Below, piece after piece: positions 45,954 through 54,719 of a stretch of 64,000 nt of DNA. Below the pieces are notes generated by a model that saw only the letters and a program-made list of their open reading frames with translations, was not told the origin of the DNA and searched no databases. Every line of letters starts with the position of its first letter. Within the stretch, counting starts at the first letter, position 1. Both the position numbers and the translations under genes were made by a program. Origin of the DNA: Campylobacter concisus (GTDB lineage: Bacteria; Campylobacterota; Campylobacteria; Campylobacterales; Campylobacteraceae); contig NZ_PIRM01000003.1 in NCBI RefSeq assembly GCF_003049735.1, positions 62,001-126,000 on the forward strand, in the 5' to 3' direction.

Positions 45954-46592
45954 ATGAAAAAAACCATACTTTTTGATTTAGACGGTACACTTATTGACTC
46001 AACTTCTGCTATTTTAAAAGGATTTGATAGAGCTTTTTTATCTCATGGCAAAAAAGAGCCAGACCATAATGCATTAAAGTCTTTGGTTGGTCATCCGCTT
46101 GAAATAATGTTTGAAAGACTTGGTGCAAGCAAAAATTTAATTGATAGCTATATAAAAGAATATAAAGCTTGCTACGAAAAAATTTATCTTGATGAGACAG
46201 TACTCTTAGATTATGCAAATGAAGCATTGAAGGAGGCAAGTAGCTTTGCTGACGTTGGTATAGTTACTACTAAAACTTCAAAATTTTCTATTATCTTGCT
46301 TGAGCATTTAGGGGTTATGAAATATATAAAAACTGTTATTGGAAGAGACGATGTTGCTAATCCAAAACCAAATCCAGAGCCAATAAATTTGGCTTTAGAT
46401 AGACTTAATAAAGATAAAAATAATGCATTTATGGTAGGTGATACCATTATGGATATAATGGCTGCACAAGCCGCTTTTATTACAGGCGTGGGTCTAACTT
46501 GTGGATATGGTCAAAAGAGTGATTTGGAGAAATTTAGTAAACATATTTTCTCAAACCCATTTGAAGCCGTTAGCTTTATAAAAGAAGTTTGA
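45954..46592 (+). CDS. HAD-family phosphatase, phosphoglycolate phosphatase-like
   Basis: A 212-residue HAD hydrolase. Motif I DLDGTLID with nucleophile D8 and acid D10, motif II around VTTKTSKF, motif III lysine in NPKPNPEP and motif IV VGDTIMDIMAA. The cap domain is the C1 type used by phosphoglycolate phosphatases and pyrophosphatases. I chose the second of two adjacent ATG codons because the GGAG spacing is better; the start at 45951 is also possible. Confidence 0.88.
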   Translation: MKKTILFDLDGTLIDSTSAILKGFDRAFLSHGKKEPDHNALKSLVGHPLEIMFERLGASKNLIDSYIKEYKACYEKIYLDETVLLDYANEALKEASSFADVGIVTTKTSKFSIILLEHLGVMKYIKTVIGRDDVANPKPNPEPINLALDRLNKDKNNAFMVGDTIMDIMAAQAAFITGVGLTCGYGQKSDLEKFSKHIFSNPFEAVSFIKEV

Positions 46593-46839
46593 TAATCTAA
46601 TATTCCAGAGCTGCTTATACTTTAAAGTAAATTTAACCTAACGTTTAGCTTGCTTGGCTATAAAATTTATTCCAAAAATTCGTTGCTTTTGTTTGGCATA
46701 AAATCTTTTTAAAGTATTTATTATGAATTTTTAACATCTAAATTACTCTGAATAAATTTGCTTAAAAACGCTACTTTCATGGTAATTTTATCTTATTTAA
46801 AATATAAAATTTATCTAAAATTAGCTAACTTCTAGGAGA

Positions 46840-47976
46840 TCATGGATTTAAGACCTTAGCCACTTTTAGAGCGCTTGCAAATGCAAAATGCAAGTTATAT
46901 CCGCCAAGCATGCCAGTGATGTCCAAGACTTCACCAACAAAATAAAGTCCCTTAACGTTATAAGCTTGTAAATTTCCATCTAAAAATTCACTCTTTACGC
47001 CACCTTTTGTAACTTCCGCTCTTTCAAAGCCAAATGTCCCAGCTGGGGCAAATTCATAAGCAAAAAGCCTTTTTATTATTTGTCTATCATTGTCGTTAAA
47101 TTCATAAAAGGCTCTGTCTTTTAAGCCAAAATTTCTTAAGAATTCTAGCACAAATCTCTTTGGCAAGGGCAAAACCGAACTAAGCTGCTTTTTGCCATTT
47201 ATTAAATTTTTCTCATTAAATTTGGGTAAAAAATTTATACAAATTCGACCTTTTTGCCAAAATAACGAGGCGTTTAGTATCGCTGGTCCGCTTATGCCTC
47301 TATGTGTAAAAAGCAGATTGTTACTAAATTTATGGCTCTCGTTTTTGCTATTTATCTTTACGTCTGCGTTTAGGCTAACGCCACTAAGTTCTTTAAACCA
47401 AAATTCATCTTTTTGCACGCTAAATCCAACAAGTGTAGGTGCAAGAGCTGATGTTTCAATGCCAAAATCATTTGCTATTTTATAGCCAATGTCACTTGCG
47501 CCAAGGGCTTTGTAGCTTAATCCTCCACTTGCGATGACTAAATTTCTAGCTCTAAATTTTTCATCTTTTGTCAAAATTTCAAAAATTTCATCTACTTTTT
47601 TAGCGCCAAGAACCTCTTTATTGTAAAAAATATCTGCATTTTGCCTTTTTAGAAGTATGCTCAAGACGCTCTTTGCGCCACTATCGCAGAAAAATTGATT
47701 TTGCTTTTGCTCACTAAAATTAAGCTCACTAAAAAATTTCAAAACTTGATCTGGAGCCAGTACTTTTAAAATTTGCTCTATAAATTTTTGCTCGCCGAGG
47801 TAGTTTTTAGCGCTTATAAAGCGGTTTGTGATGTTGCATCTACCTCCACCGCTTGCTAGGATCTTTTTGCCAGCACTACTATTTTTTTCTAAGATGGCAA
47901 CCTTTTTACCCTTTAAATTTGCCCCTAAAAAGAGCCCGCTAGCACCAGCGCCAATGATGATGACGTCATAGATCAA
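46840..47976 (-). CDS. BaiN/HI0933-family FAD-dependent oxidoreductase
   Basis: A 378-residue flavoprotein of the HI0933/YhiN/BaiN group. FAD-binding GAGASGLFLGANL is at residues 9-21, the conserved SGGGRCNITN near residue 43, and a C-terminal motif VGEVLDITGMLGGYNLHFA. Members are often annotated as aminoacetone or unknown oxidoreductases; the substrate is not known. The ATG overlaps the stop of the upstream MFS gene by four bases. Confidence 0.85.
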   Translation of the reverse strand: MIYDVIIIGAGASGLFLGANLKGKKVAILEKNSSAGKKILASGGGRCNITNRFISAKNYLGEQKFIEQILKVLAPDQVLKFFSELNFSEQKQNQFFCDSGAKSVLSILLKRQNADIFYNKEVLGAKKVDEIFEILTKDEKFRARNLVIASGGLSYKALGASDIGYKIANDFGIETSALAPTLVGFSVQKDEFWFKELSGVSLNADVKINSKNESHKFSNNLLFTHRGISGPAILNASLFWQKGRICINFLPKFNEKNLINGKKQLSSVLPLPKRFVLEFLRNFGLKDRAFYEFNDNDRQIIKRLFAYEFAPAGTFGFERAEVTKGGVKSEFLDGNLQAYNVKGLYFVGEVLDITGMLGGYNLHFAFASALKVAKVLNP

Positions 47977-49274
47977 AACTTCAAACTCTCTTTTAAAATC
48001 TCCTCGCTTGTAAGACGAGAGTCAAATTTGATTACTTGATTTTTCTCATTTTTGTAATAATCCACCACGCCTTTTTGGCTATTTAGTAACTCTAAATTTA
48101 AGCTTACCTCAGGACTTAGATAGATGTTCTTAAAAATTCTTGGATCGCTTAGGCTAAAGAGCAAAACAAGCCATATCACGCAAAGTACCACGCAGATAAT
48201 GGCTAGTACTTTAAAACCAAAGGCATGCAATATATACCCACCAAACGCACCTCCAACAAAGCTTCCTAGATAGCCAAATGAATTAAATACACCAAGGGCT
48301 GAGCCTTTTTGAGAGGATTTTACAAATTTTGTTGCGGTTGATTGCATTATGGGCTCGTGAAGGTTAAATCCTATAAAAAATATAGCAACTCCCAAAACGA
48401 AGATAAAAAGCGTAAAACTAATGGCAAAAATAGTGTAGGTTAGGGCAAAAAGCAGCGTACCAGCTATCAAGATGACCTTACTAAGTCCCTTACCATCGCC
48501 AAGGGCACCAGCTAGCCCCATAGCTAAAAAGCCAAGCACGGCGCCAAGCGTATAGACCTTGTAAAGCTCGCTACTTTCGTAACCATACTCTTTTACTAAA
48601 ACGATAGGGATTACCAAAAATGCGATGCTTGCTAGCATCTTTTGCATGAAAGAGGTGAAATTTATGATCATGTAATCTTTTTGCAAAAACAGCTTACCAA
48701 ATGGTACTTTTTCACTTTTGGCACTCACTTTTATCTCTTTTGGCACAACAGTGTAAAGAAGTACAATGCAAAGTAGGCTGAGAGTGGCACTTAGATAAAA
48801 GAGACTTGAAAGTCCGTAGTCTTTGGCGAGAAGTGGCCCAAGCACCATAGAAAGTGTGAAGCTAAGCCCTATAAAAGCGCCCATTATCGCCATGGCTTTT
48901 GAGCGTTTTTCTTCTGTTATATAGTCACTTATCATCGCAGTTGCAACTGCTCCGATAGCACCTACACCTTGTAAAAATCTACCAAATAGCATGATAAAAA
49001 TATCGCTTGTAAGTGCACAAATTATTGAGCCGATGATAAAAATCAAAAGTCCGATCGTTAATGTTTTTTTGCGTCCTATCCTATCCGAGAGTGCTCCAAA
49101 AGGCACTTGAAATATCATCTGTGAGATTGCATAGACGCCTACTATTAGCCCTACTAAAAACTCGTTTGCTCCGCGTAAATTTAAGGCATAAAGGCTAAGC
49201 ACTGGCAAAACTATAAAAAGACCTAAAAATCTGCTTGCTATGATAAAAGATAGTGGTAAAACGCTTTTTAACAT
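47973..49274 (-). CDS. MFS transporter, YajR-like with C-terminal soluble domain
   Basis: A 433-residue major facilitator with 12 transmembrane segments and motif A at DRIGRKKTL (about residues 65-73). After the last membrane helix a tail of about 60 residues contains VVDYYKNEKNQVIKFDSRL, which looks like the ferredoxin-like YAM domain of E. coli YajR. A drug or metabolite efflux role is inferred from the family. The start has a -10-like TAAAAT on the minus strand at 49311-49316. Confidence 0.82.
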   Translation of the reverse strand: MLKSVLPLSFIIASRFLGLFIVLPVLSLYALNLRGANEFLVGLIVGVYAISQMIFQVPFGALSDRIGRKKTLTIGLLIFIIGSIICALTSDIFIMLFGRFLQGVGAIGAVATAMISDYITEEKRSKAMAIMGAFIGLSFTLSMVLGPLLAKDYGLSSLFYLSATLSLLCIVLLYTVVPKEIKVSAKSEKVPFGKLFLQKDYMIINFTSFMQKMLASIAFLVIPIVLVKEYGYESSELYKVYTLGAVLGFLAMGLAGALGDGKGLSKVILIAGTLLFALTYTIFAISFTLFIFVLGVAIFFIGFNLHEPIMQSTATKFVKSSQKGSALGVFNSFGYLGSFVGGAFGGYILHAFGFKVLAIICVVLCVIWLVLLFSLSDPRIFKNIYLSPEVSLNLELLNSQKGVVDYYKNEKNQVIKFDSRLTSEEILKESLKF

Positions 49275-49354
49275 AAAATTTTCCTTATTTTTAAAAGGAC
49301 TAAGTTTATCATTTTAACGCTAATTTAAATTTAAAAATTTAATCTACTTTTTTG

Positions 49355-49360
49355 TAAAAT
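49355..49360 (+). promoter_or_regulatory. Possible -10 box for rdgB
   Basis: TAAAAT preceded by TTTG, 28 bases before the rdgB ATG; AAGGAG follows at about 49375. Confidence 0.45.
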
Positions 49361-49387
49361 ACGCCCAAAAATCAAGGAGCTCTTGCA

Positions 49388-50029
49388 ATGAAGATCGTGC
49401 TTGCGACATCAAATTTAGACAAAGTAAAAGAGATAAAAGAGTATTTAAAAGGCTATGAAATTTACGCCTTAAGCGAGGTTACAAAGCCATTTGAGATCGT
49501 TGAAGATGGTAGCAGCTTTCAGCAAAATGCACTCATAAAGTCAGAAGCCGTCTTTGCAAAGCTTAAAGAGCAAGGGCTTGAGGGCGAATTTATTGCACTT
49601 AGCGATGATAGCGGCATCAGCGTGGATGCACTTGGTGGTGAGCCAGGGATCTACTCAGCTCGCTATTTTGACCTTGATGAAAATGGCAAAGTATGCGGTA
49701 AAAACGCAAATGACGCAAACAATAGAGCAAAGCTAATTAGCAAGCTAAAGGCGCTAAATTTAGAGAGTTCACCAGCTCACTACACCGCCTGTATCGCTAT
49801 TAGCTCGAAATTTGGTGATTATACGACGCATGGCTTTATGTATGGAAGAGCGATTGATGAGGAGCGTGGTACAAATGGCTTTGGCTACGACGAGCTCTTT
49901 ATCCCAGATGGCTTTACTAAAACGCTTGGCGAGCTAGACAATGAGACAAAGCTTAAAATTTCTCACCGCTCAAAAGGGCTTGAGCTTGCGAATTTTGTGC
50001 TAAAAAGTCTAAAGAAAAACTTTAGTTAA
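49388..50029 (+). CDS. rdgB: Non-canonical purine NTP pyrophosphatase
   Basis: Hydrolyses ITP, dITP and XTP to keep deaminated purines out of nucleic acids. 213 residues. The start KIVLATSNLDKVKEI, the metal-binding and catalytic segment ALSDDSGISVDALGGEPGIYSARY and the C-terminal ISHRSKGLE identify the Ham1/RdgB family. The end overlaps the convergent TPR gene by eight bases. Confidence 0.95.
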   Translation: MKIVLATSNLDKVKEIKEYLKGYEIYALSEVTKPFEIVEDGSSFQQNALIKSEAVFAKLKEQGLEGEFIALSDDSGISVDALGGEPGIYSARYFDLDENGKVCGKNANDANNRAKLISKLKALNLESSPAHYTACIAISSKFGDYTTHGFMYGRAIDEERGTNGFGYDELFIPDGFTKTLGELDNETKLKISHRSKGLELANFVLKSLKKNFS

Positions 50030-50744
50030 GCCCATTTAGCCCTTTATTAGCTCTCTCTAAAAGATCCCGTGCGCGAGGATTTTGCTCTTTTCCATTTAAA
50101 ATTTCAAGCACTTTTTTGTAGTTTTGGGTAGCTTCGTCCTTTTGATTAAGCTTTGCTAGGTCGTTAGCAAGCTCTACTAAAAGCTCTGATCGCACAAGCT
50201 CGTTGCCGCTTAACTCCGGCGTGATATCAAGTAAATTTAGCGCTAAAAGGTGGTTTTCGTGGGCTTTGTCAAAGTCGTTTTTTAGGTAGTAGGCGCTAGC
50301 GATGCCTTTTATACAGATGAGTTCGTCGTTCATTGGGGCATTTGGTGCGTTGTCATAAATTTTTAGAGCTTCTTGAAAATTAGCAAGTGCTTCGTCGTAT
50401 CTGCCTAGCGCCTTTTGTGTCGCACCTAGGCTATGATAAGAGCGAGCTAGTAGCAGCTTGTCGCTAACGTTTGCCGCAAGCTCTAGGGCTCTTTGTGAGA
50501 GCTCTAACGCCTTTTGTGGCTCTTTATTTACTATGCAAATGCTAGCGCTATTTATGAGCGAAGCGATCGCCTGCTCGGTGTTGCTCTCTTTTAAGCAGAC
50601 ATCAGTCGCTTGCTCGGCTAAATTTATGGCTCTCTCCAAATTTCTATCGCTTTTATAAAACTCCCTCACACTCTCTTGTATTAGCTCGTCACAGCTACTT
50701 GCAAAGAGGCAAATAGGCGCTAAAAATGGCAAAATTTTCTTCAT
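50022..50744 (-). CDS. Exported TPR-repeat protein
   Basis: A 240-residue protein with a signal peptide (KKILPFLAPICLFASS) and at least three tetratricopeptide repeats: residues about 70-100, 100-135 (LARSYHSLGATQKALGRYDEALANFQEALKIY) and 140-175, with a further one near 200. TPR proteins of this kind act as periplasmic scaffolds. Two cysteines near the start could be a lipidation site or a disulfide. Partner unknown. It marks the left boundary of the accessory region. Confidence 0.8.
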   Translation of the reverse strand: MKKILPFLAPICLFASSCDELIQESVREFYKSDRNLERAINLAEQATDVCLKESNTEQAIASLINSASICIVNKEPQKALELSQRALELAANVSDKLLLARSYHSLGATQKALGRYDEALANFQEALKIYDNAPNAPMNDELICIKGIASAYYLKNDFDKAHENHLLALNLLDITPELSGNELVRSELLVELANDLAKLNQKDEATQNYKKVLEILNGKEQNPRARDLLERANKGLNGLN

Positions 50745-50808
50745 CTTTTTACCTTTAAATTTTTGCCTTATTTTACCTTTTAAAGCGAGAAATTTATATT
50801 AACTTTGA

Positions 50809-50814
50809 TAAAAT
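50809..50814 (+). promoter_or_regulatory. Possible -10 box for the helicase-nuclease gene
   Basis: TAAAAT in the context CTTTGATAAAATCAG, 33 bases before the ATG, with AAGGAG at about 50837. Confidence 0.45.
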
Positions 50815-50846
50815 CAGTAAATATCTGTTTTTAACAAGGAGAATAT

Positions 50847-53318
50847 ATGGCTAATTTTGCAAAGTACATAAAACAGGATAAAAATAATAAAATAATAGAC
50901 CCAAGTAAAATTTTTACATCATTACCACAAAAACATTATCAATATTTACGTACTCCACAAAATGATGTCATTGAAAAATGGTTTAAACGAAGAGATGAGA
51001 GTGCAATAATTATAAAAATGAATACTGGTAGCGGTAAAACATTAGCAGGTCTCCTTATATTGGAGAGCTGTTTAAGGGAAAATAAGGGGCCTTGTGTGTA
51101 TGTTGTTCCTGATAATTATCTAATAGAGCAAGTTAAGAAGGAAGCAGATATATTAGGGATTCGGACAACTATGAATATTGATTCAATAAACTTTGAAACT
51201 TCAAAAGAAATCTTAATTTGCAATATATACCAACTATTTAATGGACGAAGTAAATTCGGAATCGGAAAGCCGGAAATCGAAATTGGAAGTATAGTTATAG
51301 ATGATGCACATGCTTGTATAGATATTATAAACCAACAATTTACTATAACGATTAATAAAGAAGACAATAAAAAATTATATAATCAAATTTTTAGACTATT
51401 CATTGATGATATTAGAAACCAAAGCCAGTCATTAGCAACAAAACTCGAATTAAATGAACCAAATACGATAGGACTTGTTCCTTTCTGGAATTGGCAAAAC
51501 AAGCATCAAGAGGCTTTTAAATTTATAATAGAGAACGGGGATGATAATTTAAAAAGATTTAATTTGAAATTGATAGAAAAAAATTTTGAATTATGTAGAT
51601 GTGTGGTTAGTTCATCCAAAATCGAAATAACTCCTCATGTTATTCCTATACAAGAGTTTGTATCTTTTGAAAATACCAAGCGAAAGATTTTTATGACCGC
51701 AACACTTGTTGACGATAGTATACTATCAACGCATTTTAATATAGATGAAAAATATCTAAACAAACCAATTACTCCAAACATGGTGAATGATATTGGGGAG
51801 CGTCTTATTTTTGCTCCGCAAATAATAGATCCAAAAATAACAACGAAAGATATACAAGGAATGCTAAAAAATTTAGTTAATAAATTAGGATGTAACATAT
51901 CAATAATTTCTCCATCTTTTCAAAAGAGCAACGCATGGGAATGCATAGCAACAAAAAGGGCCGATAAAGATAATATTATAGAATGCACAAATGAACTTCG
52001 AGATAAAAAATCAAATAGTAATATTATTGTTTTCACAAATAGATATGATGGTATAGACTTGCCAGGTGATGCTTGTAGAATTTTGGTAATAGATGGATTG
52101 CCAAAAGCGCAAAGATTAATAGATCAAATAAATGAGAGCTATTTGCAAGGAGATGATGATAGAATATTAAACCAAAAAATACAAAAAATTGAACAAGGAA
52201 TGGGTAGAGGAATAAGGTCTAATACTGATTACTGTGTTGTATTGTTGCTGGAGCCTGATTTGGCTAAAGTGGCCGCAAAACATAAACATAAATTTTCAGA
52301 GGCGACAAAACAACAGTTTGAATTATCAGAAGAGGTAATGGAAGATTGTAAAAACATAGGGGATATACAAACAACGATTTTGCAAGTATTGCAAAGAGAT
52401 AAGGATTGGATACAAGCGCATAATGATAGAATTTTAAATGTAGAATTTAAAGTAAACAGCTTGAATATATTTTCTATTGAATTACGAAAAGCTTACAACT
52501 TTGCTATTAATAAAAACTATAAAGCAGCACAAGAAATTTTAGAAAATTATATAAATAAGCTACCTCAGGATAATAAAATTTTTATAGGCTATGCAAAACA
52601 GATTCTTGCGGAATATACAAATTTTATAGATCGAAATAAGGCACAAGAAATTTTAAAATCTGCCTGCAATCTAAATAATCAAATTTTAAAGCCGATCAAT
52701 GGGATAGAGTATAGTAAAATTTCCCAGCAAAAAAACCAAGTAGACAATATAGCTAATCACATATCCGACTTTGCGGACACAAATGACTTAATAATAGAAA
52801 TTGAGGAAATTTTATCTCATTTAGTTTTTACAAAAGATACCTACGATAAATTTGAAGATTCCATTAAAAGAATAGGTACATTATTGGGTTTCTATTCACA
52901 GCGGCCAGATAAAGAGTATAAATGTGGTCCTGACAATTTTTGGGCAGTTGACAATAAGTATTTTATAATAGAATGCAAAAATGGCGCAGTAACGAATACC
53001 ATTCCAAAAAGTGACATAGAACAAATAAGCTCATCCGTTAGTTGGTTTAATCAAACTTATCACATTAAAGATACAAATAGCTGTTTTTCTATTTTGATTC
53101 ATCCAAGTATAAAAATATCACAAGATGCATTTTCTAATGAAAAAATAAGAGTTATGACAGAGGCAAATTTGCAAAATTTCAAGAAAAATATTACAGAGTT
53201 CTTCAAGGCAATAAAAGATAAGTCAAGCGATAACAGATCTATTGGCAAACAACTGAAAAATTATAAATTAGAGCCAAATTTAATAATTGAAAATTATACA
53301 GAAGACTATAAAAAATAA
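50847..53318 (+). CDS. Lone SF2 (Rad3/DinG-like) helicase fused to a PD-(D/E)XK nuclease
   Basis: An 823-residue protein. Helicase motifs in order: Walker A NTGSGKT (59-65), DEAH variant DDAH (152-155), MTAT (282-285), motif V TNRYDGIDLPGD (about 396-407) and motif VI QGMGRGIR (about 449-456). The V/VI pattern points to Rad3/DinG-like helicases, though the iron-sulfur cysteines are absent. A helical, TPR-like middle (about 540-620) leads to a C-terminal nuclease: GPDNFW with Asp near 695 and IIECKNG with Glu-Cys-Lys near 708-710. Base composition is far more AT-rich than both neighbours, and it ends 15 bases before an unrelated GC-richer gene. Helicase-nuclease fusions of this size are common in phage-defence islands; a defence role is inference. 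Confidence 0.82.
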   Translation: MANFAKYIKQDKNNKIIDPSKIFTSLPQKHYQYLRTPQNDVIEKWFKRRDESAIIIKMNTGSGKTLAGLLILESCLRENKGPCVYVVPDNYLIEQVKKEADILGIRTTMNIDSINFETSKEILICNIYQLFNGRSKFGIGKPEIEIGSIVIDDAHACIDIINQQFTITINKEDNKKLYNQIFRLFIDDIRNQSQSLATKLELNEPNTIGLVPFWNWQNKHQEAFKFIIENGDDNLKRFNLKLIEKNFELCRCVVSSSKIEITPHVIPIQEFVSFENTKRKIFMTATLVDDSILSTHFNIDEKYLNKPITPNMVNDIGERLIFAPQIIDPKITTKDIQGMLKNLVNKLGCNISIISPSFQKSNAWECIATKRADKDNIIECTNELRDKKSNSNIIVFTNRYDGIDLPGDACRILVIDGLPKAQRLIDQINESYLQGDDDRILNQKIQKIEQGMGRGIRSNTDYCVVLLLEPDLAKVAAKHKHKFSEATKQQFELSEEVMEDCKNIGDIQTTILQVLQRDKDWIQAHNDRILNVEFKVNSLNIFSIELRKAYNFAINKNYKAAQEILENYINKLPQDNKIFIGYAKQILAEYTNFIDRNKAQEILKSACNLNNQILKPINGIEYSKISQQKNQVDNIANHISDFADTNDLIIEIEEILSHLVFTKDTYDKFEDSIKRIGTLLGFYSQRPDKEYKCGPDNFWAVDNKYFIIECKNGAVTNTIPKSDIEQISSSVSWFNQTYHIKDTNSCFSILIHPSIKISQDAFSNEKIRVMTEANLQNFKKNITEFFKAIKDKSSDNRSIGKQLKNYKLEPNLIIENYTEDYKK

Positions 53319-53333
53319 TCTAAAGGAGCTTAA

Positions 53334-54548
53334 ATGTCAAATATCTTAATCATAGGCGCGGGCGGCGTGAGCCAAGTTGCGACCGTAAAATGCGCGATGA
53401 ACGCGGACGTTTTTAGCAAGATCACCCTTGCAAGCCGCACCAAAAGCAAGTGCGACGCGATCGCTAAATTTATAAAAGACCGCCTAGGCGTCGCTATCAA
53501 CACCGCCCAGATCGACGCGGACGATACCGATGCCGTGGTTGCGCTCATCAAAAAAACGGGCGCCGATTTGCTTTTAAACGTCGCACTGCCGTATCAGGAC
53601 CTAACCCTCATGGACGCGTGCTCTCGCGCCGGCATCCCATATATTGACACCGCAAACTACGAGCACCCGGATACCGCTAAATTTGAATACAAGCTACAAT
53701 GGGCGAAGGACGAGGATTTTAAAAAGGCGGGCACCATGGCGCTGCTGGGAAGCGGCTTTGATCCGGGAGTGACGAACGTATTTTGCGCCTACGCGCAGCA
53801 AAATCTCTTTGACGAGATTCATGAGATCGACATCCTAGACTGCAACGCTGGCGATCACGGATATCCGTTTGCGACGAATTTCAACCCAGAAATCAACCTG
53901 CGCGAAGTGAGCGCAAAGGGCCGCTACTGGGAGCGCGGCGAGTGGAAAGAGACTGAGCCGATGGAGATAATGTTCAAATGGGACTACCCGAAAGTAGGCG
54001 TCAAGGACAGCTACCTGCTCTACCACGAGGAGCTTGAAAGCTTAGTAAAAAACATCAAAGGGCTAAAGCGAATCCGCTTTTTCATGACCTTTGGACAAAG
54101 CTACCTCACGCATATGAAGTGCCTAGAAAACGTCGGTATGCTGCGCATCGACGAGGTCGAGCATAACGGCGTCAAGATCGTGCCGATACAGTTTCTAAAG
54201 ACCTTGCTGCCTGATCCTGCGTCGCTAGGCCCCCGCACGAAGGGCAAAACCAACATCGGCTGCGTGATCCGCGGCTTAAAAGACGGCAAAGAGCGCCAGG
54301 TCTACATCTACAATGTCTGCGACCACGAGGCTTGCTACGCCGAAACGGGCGCGCAGGCAGTGAGCTACACGACGGGCGTGCCTGCGATGATCGGCTCGAT
54401 GATGGTCGCAAAGGGCATCTGGAGTGGTAAGGGCGTCTTTAACATGGAAAATTTCGACGCCAAACCTTTCATGGATGAGCTAAATAAGCAGGGCTTGCCG
54501 TGGGAGATGATAGAGATGAAACCCGGCGAGAGGTATGAGGTAAAATAG
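53334..54548 (+). CDS. Carboxynorspermidine synthase (saccharopine dehydrogenase-like)
   Basis: Condenses aspartate semialdehyde with a diamine to make carboxynorspermidine or carboxyspermidine, the Campylobacter route to spermidine. 404 residues. Rossmann motif GAGGVSQVA at residues 8-16, the catalytic-domain segment GSGFDPGVTNVFCAYA near 140 and NAGDHGYPFATNFNPEINLREV near 175 are typical of the CASDH/LYS9 family. The AAAGGAG site lies in the 15-base spacer after the helicase gene. Codon use is clearly GC-richer than the flanking genes, suggesting acquisition from a GC-richer relative. Confidence 0.9.
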   Translation: MSNILIIGAGGVSQVATVKCAMNADVFSKITLASRTKSKCDAIAKFIKDRLGVAINTAQIDADDTDAVVALIKKTGADLLLNVALPYQDLTLMDACSRAGIPYIDTANYEHPDTAKFEYKLQWAKDEDFKKAGTMALLGSGFDPGVTNVFCAYAQQNLFDEIHEIDILDCNAGDHGYPFATNFNPEINLREVSAKGRYWERGEWKETEPMEIMFKWDYPKVGVKDSYLLYHEELESLVKNIKGLKRIRFFMTFGQSYLTHMKCLENVGMLRIDEVEHNGVKIVPIQFLKTLLPDPASLGPRTKGKTNIGCVIRGLKDGKERQVYIYNVCDHEACYAETGAQAVSYTTGVPAMIGSMMVAKGIWSGKGVFNMENFDAKPFMDELNKQGLPWEMIEMKPGERYEVK

Positions 54549-54580
54549 CAAGGCTTGTCTTTTTCTACTTATACCTCGTT

Positions 54581-54639
54581 GAAATTTGATTTTTAATGCT
54601 CATGTATTACATATACGCTCCGCTTAAAAATCAAATTTC
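54581..54639. repeat. Perfect 16-bp inverted repeat with 27-base loop
   Basis: GAAATTTGATTTTTAA at 54581-54596 is exactly complementary to 54624-54639. It lies in the 171-base spacer between the synthase and the next membrane-protein gene. There is no T run on either side, so it is not a classic terminator; it could mark a junction of transferred DNA or structure the 3' end of the upstream transcript. The rest of the spacer shows nothing else. Confidence 0.6.
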
Positions 54640-54719
54640 GCCTCGTCTAAGCGAAAAATACATTCACGGAATATATATTTTCAGATGTGACAAAATAACT
54701 TATACATAAAAGGTAGCAA

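Noticed and set aside
46593..46839. Spacer between the HAD phosphatase and the flavoprotein gene searched for a tRNA or small RNA
   Set aside because: No cloverleaf, no GC-rich hairpin with T run and no coding frame; it is plain AT-rich convergent spacer.
50847..53318. Type I restriction HsdR or Hachiman HamB
   Set aside because: No hsdM/hsdS or hamA partner is adjacent, and the Rad3-like motif V/VI pattern with a C-terminal nuclease differs from HsdR, where the nuclease is N-terminal.
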